Under the pieces are notes generated by a model. The model was not told where the DNA came from, ran no database searches, and saw nothing but the letters and a program-made list of their open reading frames with translations. This document shows positions 41,615 to 52,900 of a stretch of 64,000 nucleotides of DNA, piece by piece (the first letter of the stretch is position 1; each line of letters begins with the position of its first letter). Both the position numbers and the translations under genes were made by a program. Source of the DNA: Pelecanus crispus (Eukaryota > Chordata > Aves > Pelecaniformes > Pelecanidae); the NCBI RefSeq assembly GCF_030463565.1, contig NC_134676.1, positions 28,025,228-28,089,227 on the forward strand. The letters run 5' to 3'.

Positions 41615-42178
41615 CTGCCCCCTCCACTCTTTATAGATGAGCTAGCTTTCCTACGGTACTAATTTCATGCCTGCTCTCATTTTTGTTGCAAATGTCAGTA
41701 AAAACTGTCATTTCACTAGTGAAGCACTAATGAAATCAGTCACCATATCAGAAAGGATCTGTGGCAGGAAGAAACAGGGAAGAGATATAAGGTTTGTCCA
41801 AAAATGATGATGGGAAGTTGTGTTTTGCAAGCTCACTCTCCAGATTTTAATATTGTCTTTTTCGTTCTGACCTGTTGGCTTTAATCTATGTTTACAGACT
41901 TCCAAATAGAAGGTAGTATTATCCACTGCTACTTTGAATCTGAATGGCAATTTTCTACTTTAAACTGTCTGTTCAAGATCACAATTAGAAACTATATGCA
42001 ACAGTTTCACTCAGAGAGTATGTTTTCCTTTTGAAAAGACCCACGGCTTTCCAAAAGTACTATTATGTGAGCATTGCTACCCTTTCACAGTCTCCTCCCA
42101 AAGGTTTGGTATAGACTGGTGTTCGGTTTAGCAACTCACAGAACACATGGGGGAAAAAAGAATTGCAGGCTGCTTGAG

Positions 42179-42226
42179 TTTGTTTGTTTGTTTGTTTGTT
42201 TGTTTGTTTGTTTGTTTGTTTGTTTT
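42179..42226. repeat. (TTTG)n microsatellite, about 11 perfect units
   Basis: A 48-bp perfect run of TTTG units, the longest perfect microsatellite in the window. In translation it gives a meaningless repeated VCLF peptide, so the open frame covering it should not be read as a gene. Perfect units of this number are expected to vary in length between individuals. Confidence 0.95.
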
Positions 42227-43297
42227 AATCTTAGTGTAGAATTGGCTTCCCTATAGCAAACATACATTATCAAGTCCTGTGGAAGGAATATGCCCTTTCT
42301 TCTGCTGATTTCTTAGTTCTGTAGCGTGTGGGCATGTCCCCTACAAGAGGAAGCACGCTGTGTGCATGTGCTGCTATTTTCATCCTGGATTTGCTCAAAT
42401 TATAACTGCAATTACTTTATACAGCACTAACTACTACAGAAGATCTTTGTGGATGTTAATCATTAATTGAAAGACACCCTGGCAATGGCTCTGTTCCAGG
42501 CTGGTCAAAGATTGCTGATAAGAACAGCAGCAAACAATTGTTTAGCCACATTACTAGACCCACAGCAGCTATGTAGGCAGAAACAATGAAAAACATACAA
42601 CACAGGAAGACACAGACATTTTCTCATACATTACACAGAAGTTAACATATTGAAATCCACATGGAACATTTTGAAGAACTTCTAGTTGAATAAGACAAAA
42701 TTCATAGCTTTTAGGATTTTATGTATTTGAGAGTGCTGTGTCTCTTTTGCACAATGTGCTGTTTTGCTGTTTGGCACAGTGCAGCAGAGGGGGGAAGGCT
42801 ACAGCTAAGTCAGAGCTCATTTTTCAGACCATTTCAGGAGTTCCCTTCCAATGATTGAAAGCTAATGGCCAGCTAAGATGAATCTTGGCATCCAGACAAT
42901 TTTGCACATGAGTAAGTAAAAGGGTTCTGCACAAGGAACAGAGTGTGATGTTATGTGTGTTCAAAGCATAATGCATAATGCAGAAAGTAAGAGTGTCATG
43001 GAGAATGAGATGAGAATATGATTTGTAAGTCTTATATCTACCTCTGTTATAGGGAGGTGTGTGTGTATCTATGTGTGTATACTCACCCACATGTGAGTCT
43101 GTACATGTACTCACCTCTAACTGTGTAATAGTTCTTCTTTACAATATACAGTTTCATACAGCTGCAGGCTAATATTTAAGGAAAACAGCTGACAAAAATA
43201 AAAGTAATTGAACCCTATGCATTGAAATCTTACTCTTTATGGTTTGCATTTAATTTGATTCCATTTCATTATTTTTTCCTGACCCTTTTCTTTTGAA

Positions 43298-43555
43298 GGA
43301 TCACATTTTGACTGGGTAAGACAGGCCTACATGAGATTCACAAATGAGTTTTATCGCATAGCCAGTGGGCGACAGACATATATTTACAAGGTAGATATTA
43401 AAAGGAGAGAAGACATGTATTATAGGTTAGAAAACATGCAATATTATCAGAGAGAAATGCTAGGTGACAACTCTAGCTCTAGACATCAGATGAAACTGCA
43501 ACAACACGTAAGACATCAGCCTCTTGCAGAGTACTGCGGTTGCGATGAGTTATGA
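43298..43555 (+). other. unidentified exon-like ORF, plus strand
   Basis: I do not recognise this sequence. The block is preceded by a pyrimidine-rich stretch ending in AG at 43296-43297, like a splice acceptor, and is open in one frame to a TGA at 43553-43555. The frame starts GSHFDWVRQAYMRFTNEFYR and contains an internal ATG at 43331. A GT at 43391-43392 (AAG|GTAGAT) could be a donor, giving a 93-nt phase-0 exon. An alternative donor, TGG|GTAAGA, lies at 43316. The frame has more CpG and more aromatic and charged residues than most shadow frames nearby, but no start codon within a promoter and no partner exon were found. It could be an exon of an unannotated transcript, an old insertion, or chance. 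Confidence 0.25.
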
Positions 43556-43604
43556 GTGCTGTCCACTCATAAAACAAGTTATGAGTGGACATAACACTTA
43601 TAAC
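43549..43604. repeat. near-perfect 24-bp inverted repeat (hairpin)
   Basis: GTTATGAGTGCTGTCCACTC and the following four bases (43549-43572) are matched in inverted orientation by 43579-43604, starting TTATGAGTGGACA. The pairing has one mismatch and a two-base bulge around a 6-nt loop. It overlaps the last codons of the unidentified ORF ending at 43555. As RNA from either strand it would fold into a stable stem. No transposon family was recognised. Confidence 0.6.
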
Positions 43605-46600
43605 TGCAGGTAGGTTCAACTTACTTGGTCAGGACTACTGGCGAAAACTGAGTGGCAGGTGGTAGATGTCCAAAATTAGAAAGCAGGAGGCTGAGCAAAA
43701 AAGCAGATCCTTAGGATCCAAGAGAAATGAAGTTAGGTGGCTAGCTGTGGAGAGAGTGATGAAAGCCAGCCTGCTAGCAATTTCTCTCTTTCACTTGCAG
43801 ACTGATGTGTGTGGCTACAGCTCAGAAGCATTGATAGCAAGCATAGGGGCAAGATCTCTACAAATCTCCTTGGTTATGTGACATTAGACTATATATTCGT
43901 GAATACCTTGGTGGAAAGGGCAACACTTTTGTGTCAGGTCATCCTCATGCAAACACTCTGTTGTTAAGTAACCTCCAGTCTTTGGTTATTGGACTGTGTA
44001 CTGGTCAGAAGCAAGCAATATGTTCTAGACCTTTGTCAAGCAGGGAAGATCATTTACCCCAGGAAGCAATTACACTTGCATTTTTTCCCATTTTTTTCCC
44101 TAAGTATTTTGGTCCTAGTATATGTAGCTTCTGCATATGTTGTGGGAGGATACTGCCAATAATTACTGTTTTATTCATTTTTAGTTGGACAGGATGTACT
44201 CCAAGGGCTAGAAGGCATGGCTACATATTACAGGCCAGCGTCTTTGGAGAAAATTCAACCTATTATCAAATAAGAAAAGTAAATCAATCACGCCCATTTT
44301 GTCTTTTTTCTGTTTCTGACATGCTAAGTCACTGCATCGAAGAAAGGTCCTGAATGTGGATGAAGTTCTATATAATAATCTTACACATCTAGAGTAGGAC
44401 TAAATATTGAAAGAACGTTTCTTTGCAGGAGGAAGTAGGGTATTCACCACTGCAACAAAAATAAAGAATGCAGATAACAACAATGGATCCAAAAATATTT
44501 TGCATCACTTGGTTGAAATTATCAACTTCAGAAGAAAGCAAATGAGGCTGATTTCACCATATGGACTGGTTGCAGACTGGATGAGGTTAAGTGAAGGTAA
44601 GAAAGATCTGCAAGTAACATTATAAGTTGGCACTTTCTATTTAATTCAGGTTCTGAACTGAGTTCCAGATTTTCTGGCTAACATGTCTCTGCTAACTCCA
44701 CATCACTGCCTGATCCCTGTCTTGCCTCCAAACTGCAGGCAAAAATCTGTGTTTTCATGCTGTGTTTCCTGAACTAGTAGCATTGGAAAATACTAATTCA
44801 GACAAATACCTAATATTTTACAGTGAGTTTTAATGAACAAGAAGGCAGGAAATGCAGAGAAAAAGCAGTCTCTCAGATGTATTTTCTTCTGCAGTATGAT
44901 TACGAAACATGTGTTTTCTTTCAAGACTCCAGAGGAAGTGGAGCATTTCTGTTTTCACTTCTTGTGTCTTTGACCCCCTGAGTGCAAGAATTCATTTTTT
45001 AACATTGTGATTGAAATTTCAATTGCATTTCCAGATTATTAAACAGGAAACATGGCTTGTAGGTTGTATTAGCATGATATAATCTTGTTTAGGTAAAGAG
45101 GTGCGACTGGATGTAAACATCTTTCTCTGACTAATGAAGATTGTTTTAAAACTCACAATGGGAAAGAGAGCTAAAGCCCAGCACACAGAAGCTGTCCATA
45201 TGAGGGGCTGAGGACTATATTATATTGCTAAGAATTGGAATCAGCAGTTGTGCCTCAAGAGCAGTTACATGAACATAAGTCTCCATAGTGGTAGAAAAAG
45301 AAAACAAGAACAGAGAATAACATTTCCTCCAGATGGAGCTGAGCTAGGTGCACAGACAAGAAGATTCCCCCATATCTGCACCTGCAGCAGAAGGAACCCA
45401 ACAAGGGCCATTCTGAGAGGAGACCCCTCCTTGTATTAATTCAGCCTTCTGAATATGTAAGGAAATGTGGAGTCTGACTGCCTTTAAAAGGGTGAGACTA
45501 TCTGAAGGACTTCTGAGTTTGCTTTCCATCTTGGTTTAAAAAGGGATGGCCAAATTGCAAAAGATGTAGCAAACCTTCTTACTGAATGTCACTATGAAGT
45601 CAGAAGCAAGGGAAAACAGCAGCAGTGAGTTTTGACTTTCTTTAAGATCAGTCTTCTTGTAAGAAAAGCAACTTGGGATGGAATGAATGGAATGACATGA
45701 AGAGAAAGACAGCAGAGCCTGAGTTAGCAGTCTTACTTTGCCCCACTTTTCTAAGATGATGAACAGAGAGTTCTGAAGCCATCAGGAACGAGCTAACACA
45801 TTTTCACCTGTGGTGAAGTTTTTGTAGTATACACCTCTTGGAAGGGCACTGGCTAAAATCAAACATGGAGGAAGAAGACTTCCCAATATATCATTCATTA
45901 GCAATCCCCTTCAGCACTCCAGAAACCATGAACATCTAGTCCTGGTTGCCTTGCTAGGAGTCCATACTCAGCAATCAAGGCAATGCACACCAAATGTTGT
46001 ACTGCATGCTTCCAACCAACAAGGTGCTCACAATATAGCCAATCTGATTAAAATGTACAAACACAATTAATAAGATGCTTTCAAGAAATAAGAGTCTGCT
46101 AAGTCAAGCTCTACTATCAGACAATCTGTAAAGAGTAAAACTAATTAAAAGAAAATTTCTTTGCCAAAAATGAAAACATGTGGTCTCTTTTGCAGGCAGT
46201 TTTCAAATTTTAAAGTAGCTGACCATCATTGTTAATACTGTTCTAAATGCTGTCCATCTTCTCTGTCTTCAGGGGCCATTGTACTTGTTGTCATTGCTGT
46301 TGTTGGGATGAGCCTTTCAGCTTTACAGGAGAAGAGCACTAGACTTTACATCCTACTTCAATTTATACTGAAAAGAGTTTCCAATTAGTGGTCAGTCAGT
46401 TCAGTGACCAAAACAGACAAATAAGCAGTTTTGATTATATGTGTTTGGTAGCTCTCATACATAAATGTTATCAAGTTCAGTTCTCTGTGGTGTATCAGGA
46501 ATCTAAACAGGCCTCTAAGTGATTCTTTGTGTGAGATATAAGTGAAAAGACACAGAAAGGAAGCACAATTCCTACTGTCTAATATTTATTACCCGAGATT

Positions 46601-48976
46601 GCTTTGGAAGCTGAAAAAAAAACCCAAAAAAACCAAAACAGTTTCACTACAGACCAGCCAAATCACTTTTGCTTATAACATAAGTAACATTTGTATCCAG
46701 GTCTCCATAGATTAAATATTTCTTTTCCAGCCTGTGAGTTTTACCTGTCCAACCAAGTATTTATAGCTTGAAATTGCATTCACTCCTTTTGTCTTTATGA
46801 GATAAATCTTTACTGCACTCAAGCCCAAACAATTGATTGTTCAAACAGCTTTGATGCTGGCTTGTGCACAAGTCCAAATCTTTTGAGCCAACTGGCTCAC
46901 CAGCTAGGGAGATTCTAGCTTTAGGTTTTGGTTAATTTGTTGGAAATATTTGTGGTTTTTTTTTTTCTTTTTCATCTCTTCCATTTACTTTGTCTCCCCT
47001 TTCCTACCCACTGCTCTTTTTTTCTTTTTCCTACCTTAGAACTCTCACTCTAATCCCAGACCACACAAAGTCTACATAGGTGGGAATTTTGTTTGTCTTC
47101 ACAAATTCCTCTTGTTGCTATATTCTGCTTCCTGCAGACTTAATCACATACTTATGATATAGACAGGATTTAGGATAAGAACCAGCACTGAAATCAGCAT
47201 GATGTCATATGTAATGAGATTTTAGTGTGTTAGCATTGAACTGTAGCCCTCAAAAGTTGAACGTTATTTTTCTGTGGTCCATTTCCTCCACACTGGTCAG
47301 GTGGCATGAAGTGCTGGGTCTGGATGTTCTTTGGAATTACATGCAGAGATGAACAGAAGATACTACTTCTAAGTGGACAGTGCATCGCAAGACAATGTAA
47401 TATTTTACCATTGCTGTTGATGTTTACTCTGAACGTGTACAGAGGCTTCAGATTTCAAAATAAGTTGTGCAGTAAGTACAAGGAGGTGGACACATGCTAC
47501 TAATGAATGGCACAGAGAAACAGGACTGAAATATAATTCTCATTGGAGAAAACAGCCTTGAAAAAATATTAGGACTATGACTAGTGGACAAAAGCCACAG
47601 ATGCAAAACTAAGGCCAGCATTTTTTTCTTAACCTGGGACTTGGTGAAAAATAATTCTTACACCCCTCCCCCTTTTTTTTTAACATAGTTTAGAAATTTA
47701 ACAGACATGTTTAAGTCAGATTTAAATATAAAATATTGCATCTCAAATATTTTAACTGTTTATACTGCAAAATAAATGCACTTCTTAAACTTTTTTCTTA
47801 CTATATCATATTTAAATTATTAACATCAAAAAAATGCCCACTAGTTTTCCGTACTCATGCTTTTTTTAATTCAGCCACTTTTCTCATTTGTTAATAGCAG
47901 AAAACCACATCTTGGGCTAACATTTTGGTGCTACAATATGTAGCACAGGCAATTGTTAGTAACTGAAAAAAATGTAACTTCTGGAATCAGTAAATTAAAC
48001 AGTGATCTTATGTGGACTTTCACTGAGTCCTTCAATACAACTAAGAGGATGACTGACACAGAATGCAGTGATAGATATTGTTACTACCCAATCTAAGTCA
48101 CATACATGAGCAAGAGAAAAATTAATGGGGGGAAAAAAAGAAAAAAAAATCTATCCTACTACACGATGACTTTATCTGAAAGCCTAATTTCTTTAGCAAT
48201 AATACAACCACCTAATAAATGTTGTCAGACATAATTAGAAAAAATATTGATAAATTTTCCCTTAGGTTTTATACCAAATTTCTTCTTTAAAACTTGAAAC
48301 TGCAGACAGTTCATCAGCTGATACAAGTTGTCTGAGCTCCACTGAAAGCAATGCCAGTTTCTGTCATCAAAGGATCTGCCCCTTTTGTCTGCTAACTTTA
48401 CAGATGTATTTCTATTTAATTTTTAATGCTAACATTTTAAAGAGATCCCATAGCTTTTTGCAGAGCAGTAGGACTAGTGAGGAACTCTTTAATGTAATCC
48501 AGAACAGTCCACAGCAAATGGCTTAGGAGGAATAAATTTACTACCATTTACTCTCCATCCTTGCACTTGGTCTAATAACGACATTACCACTCCCTGCAGC
48601 CTTGCCATGGCTTCTTAATGGCCTTTCAGAGAGACATTTGAAAGTGTTAAATGGTGAGATATCTCTAGAACTATTAAAAATCAGCTGAGAAAATGGTTAT
48701 AAGAGTGTATAAACTACAAAAATAATGAAGGGGGTTTTTTATTATTGCTTTTATCTGTTTTGATATTATTTAAAAAAATTTTTTTTGGAGATGTTTTAAT
48801 TACATTATACTCTACATTGAAGTTATGACCTGACTAAGTTTACTAGGTGGCATTCTAGAACCACATTTTTTTATAACCATTCTGTGACAAAGAAAAATGT
48901 ATTAGAAAAGTAAGTACCAAACAAACTTTTCTGAAAGCATCTTACTTTTCATACAGTTCACTGGCCTGATTCTTCC

Positions 48977-49016
48977 TTTATTCATACTTACAACAACATA
49001 AATATTCGCATTTATT
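48977..49016 (-). terminator. SV2C: candidate SV2C polyadenylation signals
   Basis: Reading downstream of the SV2C stop on the minus strand, the first canonical AATAAA hexamer is at 49011-49016, about 800 nt after the stop, and a second follows at 48977-48982. Two hexamers 34 bp apart make this a plausible 3' end. SV2C messages in other vertebrates carry long 3' UTRs, so a more distal site is equally possible; another hexamer lies at 48738-48743. Confidence 0.35.
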
Positions 49017-49811
49017 TACTCCTAGATTGAGATAAATTCACTGTTTTAAAATGACAAAAATATTCCAGATGTCACAAATGAGAAGAAAACAACATTTTTC
49101 TGAAGGGTCAACAGCAAAGAATGAAAGTGCTTAATTTGTTATTCTCTTTGCTGCTCACCCATATGGGCTTTTAACCTCCCTGCAGTAGCTGTTGCCTTCT
49201 CAGCAAATATGGGATGTAATTGGTAATCTTTACTTTAGACTGAATCTACCTAAAAAAGTTTGCCAAGAAAGAGGCTTTGCCACAAGTTTTTATCATTTAA
49301 GCACAGCCACAGGACATCAGTATTCTCAGTACTGATGCGGTCTGTAGATTATCCCCATTAATGCTGCATGCATTGATACATGTAATATTAACATTCTCTA
49401 CACCAATACTACTAAGTAATTGACTTGCATGTCTGTACTGTTACAAAAGCTCACAATGCTATGGCCAAATTTAGCATGTATTTTTAAATAATATGACTGC
49501 TTGCATTCTAAATATCTGATTATCAGTATGGTTTTTACCTTCCTGGACATGTCACTGAGAGTGTTCTAAGAGGTAGCTTTGCAGTTTGAAGTTAAGTGAT
49601 TTTGAATAGCAATGTATGCAAGCAAACAAAAGTGAAATATAAAACTTTCATACAGAGGTCTCCAAATCTCTACCACTCCAAAGTATCTTTTGAGTTTGAT
49701 TTCTGACTTCTGACTATACTAAGCATTGATAATCTGAAGCCTTTGCACCATCAGTCAGGAGAGTTGACATTTGTACGAAGAAGGAAATAAATAGTAAATG
49801 GCTTTTTCCAG
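48977..49811 (-). other. SV2C: SV2C 3' UTR (minimum extent, inferred)
   Basis: The minus-strand sequence directly after the SV2C TAA is AT-rich and non-coding. About 10-30 nt past the stop it contains a TATTTATTT word resembling AU-rich stability elements. A perfect 8-bp stem (CATCAGTA and TACTGATG with a 7-nt loop) lies at 49315-49337. The left limit is set at the second candidate poly(A) signal, and the true end may lie further left. Confidence 0.45.
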
Positions 49812-49995
49812 TTACATCAACACCTGGGTTCTTGTGTCAGGAAGCCGAAGTCCTACCAGACCTCCACATACTAGAACAGTAGAAGCAAGGAGAATAGGAA
49901 TTGCTTTGGTGATACCAACAAGGGAACCAAATATCAAGTTTCCAAGTACAGCTGCTGCTTTGCATAGCGCGTTCAAAAAGCCAAAGCCTGTTGCC
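49812..49995 (-). CDS. SV2C: SV2C terminal coding exon (helices 11-12, stop codon)
   Basis: This is the last coding exon of synaptic vesicle glycoprotein 2C, a twelve-helix vesicle membrane protein of the major facilitator superfamily thought to modulate calcium-evoked release. On the minus strand the acceptor TTCTCTTCTAG precedes 49995. The first base completes an arginine codon (PTDRR) with the previous exon, and 60 codons follow to TAA at 49812-49814. The peptide starts ATGFGFLNALCKAAAVLGNL (helix 11), continues with AIPILLASTVLVCGGLVGL (helix 12), and ends LPDTRTQVLM, the short cytoplasmic tail of SV2C. SV2A and SV2B differ in this region (for example LPETR rather than LPDTR). No frameshift or internal stop is present. 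It is separated from the preceding exon by a 9.9-kb intron. Confidence 0.97.
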
Positions 49996-52900
49996 CTAGA
50001 AGAGAAAACAGAAGAAAGTTTAAAAAAATAGGTGAAAGAGTAAAGCCTTTGAGAAAAATCTTCAGTGGGAATAAGTCAGTATGGCCCTGATACCTTAAAC
50101 AGAATTTATGCCAACAAGGATTCTGTGCTTGTCTTTATAACATGAAATCAAAGCTCAGCTGCTACAGCATTTTATTGAGGCAAATTCATTCTGCTGCCTC
50201 AGGGGCCAAAATGTGAAATGAATGACTGAATAGGTAACTTTACACCTCTACTGTAGAGCAAAGGACTTGTAAATGGAAATTCAGTAACACTTAAAATGCT
50301 GGATTGGGAGACAGGAGATGGGAAATCTTTTGCAAACTACTTGGTGATTTGGGAAAGAAGTCACCAGAATAAAAGGATGATCATCTTGGGCTACTGAATA
50401 GAAATGGATTTCTTACAGGTGGTATACATGTTCAACCAATGCTTTTTCAAAAGGCTAATGAGACTTCCAATAATAATGAATATTTGTCTCTTAGGGCCAA
50501 AGAGAACAGGGCACTCTCCCCCTCCCCACCTTGGTGTAGAAGAGATATCTAAGAAACTTTGGAAAAAAGGGAAAGAAAATAGACTGCCAACAGAAAGTAT
50601 GACTGTGTAACTCACAGGGGCTTTTGCATTGCAGTGGTGTGATTTTAGTAGTCTGGATTAAGTATTTTAGATGTTTGGTAACCCATGCATAGATGTATTA
50701 CACAAACTGCCATCATTCTATTAAATTGTGTTTTGACATGACTGTATGATTCATAGTTGCAGGAATAACCTTGTCCTACCAAAAGTGCCCTAACAAAAAT
50801 ATCTGTACGACAGTAGAATCTCTAACATTTCTCAAAGTTCTTAAAAGTGAAAGAGGGGACTATGCAGAGTTCACACTGTGCTCAAATAATAAGAATCAGG
50901 AGGATAGAAGCTTCCTTTCAGAACAAAGTGTTTCTTTTTTTGTTTATATGAAGTACTGCCATTAGAAGGAAAAAGCCCCCAGTCTAAACAGCAGGGATTA
51001 ACAGAAATGCTAATGGTCTGAATGACTAAAAAGAGCCTTAGCTAATGTACTGAGGTGCATGTGAAGGAAAGGAAGAAGTCCTGCGCTCAGATGTAGCCTG
51101 AATTCCTAGGAAGTAAGTTTGAGAAACTTCCACTGGAGCTCCTAAAGAGCAGCCCAGAGAATTGCAGGCTTGATCCCAGCTGAGAGCAAGGATATAAACT
51201 CTCAATGTTCTTTGCAGAAGTATTTTTTTATTTTGGTATCAAGGAAGAAGAGATCCTCTCCCTCAAGCAACCAATGGACACGGCCGCAGCCCAGAGTGTC
51301 ACTAGTTCATCTCTTCTGCAAATCTGGCTGCTGCATCTCAATAGCATTGATCAGTCAGGCCCTTCAGTGTCCTACATCCAACTCTTATACTGGGGGAGAT
51401 GTAGAAACTTCTGTCTAGTATAGTTGACCAGGATATAGGTGGTTTCAGCACTGTCCACACCCTGACTTTCTGACATGCTGTGCTTCAGAATTATACCAGT
51501 CCTGGTATATTTGAGGATCTGCACCAGAAGAGTGATGAAGGTAGGTCTAGATCCTTCTGCTATATTTCTAAATTTCTGAGCTTGCTCTAAGAAGCAGAAC
51601 TCTAGTTAACCCACAGAGTCAACTCCAGAATCTGAACAAGATTCAGAAGTGTGCTAATTTGAAGTAATGGTACTTGAACTGTCAAATTCTTAAATCAGTT
51701 AAAAGGATTATTTGCAGAACAGAATTAAGACATGGAACAGACTAGTTAATATACCCTGAAAAAGTTTTTTCTTTTTCCAATTAATATTAAATATTAATCT
51801 GTCCATGGTTGCAGACCAAAGTCAAACGTCTTTGCTTAAAACATTATGTAAGTAAAATCAGAAGAGTTGATACTTACTGTTCCAGTGTCAGCTCTGTGTA
51901 TTATATGCCTTTTCTGACCCCAGGACAAGACACAGGTTAGTCTCTTTTGCTGGGTGACTACTATCATAAGAAATTTATTATTAGTTTGGCTACATGTCTC
52001 TTGCAATTGGCAGCAGTGTTTTGGTCTCTTTAAAATACCTGAGTAATTATTCTTTTGCCTGAAATAATCATAATTGCTCTTTGTGCAAAACACGGCACCC
52101 ATCCAGATATTGCATGACAATTAAGTATTAGCAATGTCTAAGGAAGGAGGTCATTCTGATGCCAGAGCAGAAATGACCCAGAAACACTGCGAAAAAAACA
52201 GAAGAGACTGAGATATGTTTCCTGAATGTTCAAAGCCCTTATGTGCTTTTTTTTTCCCCCCAATTTGATTAAACCTGCAGTACTCTTACAAACTACTTAT
52301 CGCCAAGAAAAGCTAAACATGCACATCCTGGACATAACCATCTCCAAAGTGACATGCTCTGCTGTCCAACAGTGCAGACCAGTGAGGGCTGCCTGAGAGC
52401 ACAATGCTGAGGGCAGATAAGGAAACTTCGGAAGTGTTGCTTGTGAAGCTTTCTGACAGAGAAAAATTTGCTGCAGCTCCTTGAAAATGTTTTCCTTAGA
52501 GGAGAAATGAGAAGGTTAAAACTTGCCCATTTTAAGGAAGACTTTTGGAGGAATCAGTCCAAAGGAGGAGTGGGAGATGCACTGAAGGAAGCAGCAAAGA
52601 GCCACCCTACTGAAGTAATTTTTCAAAGCCTACGAGAAGATCAAATCTCTACCACAGAAACATCTGTGCTACAAGGGCAGATAAAATGGAACATCAGAAG
52701 ACTGTCTGGAGGAAGCTGACCAGAACGGGGAGAAGGAAGGAGCTCTAGACTGATGCATCTTCTAGGGTAAACAAGAATGCAGAGGGGAAGGAGGAGCATG
52801 AAGAGGAAAGAATGTGGTAAAATAGACTTTATCGCAAACAGGTAGGAAGCGGTTAAAGGCAACACAGCCAGCCTGGAAAACAGAGTTTATGTGATAGGAT

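Larger units (their letters stand above)
29621..48976. other. intergenic region between SV2C 3' end and IQGAP2 promoter
   Basis: About 19 kb with no recognised gene. It is AT-rich with several simple repeats (listed separately) and many short open frames lacking resemblance to known proteins. One stretch at 43298-43555 looks somewhat exon-like on the plus strand and is listed separately. Part of the right end may be an extended SV2C 3' UTR if a distal polyadenylation site is used. A non-coding transcript divergent from the IQGAP2 CpG island is possible but not visible from sequence. Confidence 0.7.

Noticed and set aside
46273-46388. Hydrophobic frame (AIVLVVIAVVGMSLSAL) after a splice-acceptor-like AG, considered as a transmembrane exon partner of 43298-43390
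   Set aside because: The splice phases do not match: the frame needs one base from the previous exon, whereas the candidate donor at 43390 is phase 0. Joining them gives an early stop.
52468-52719. Charged 83-codon frame in an SV2C intron, considered as a LINE fragment
   Set aside because: No reverse transcriptase or endonuclease motif; the resemblance was only in general charge.
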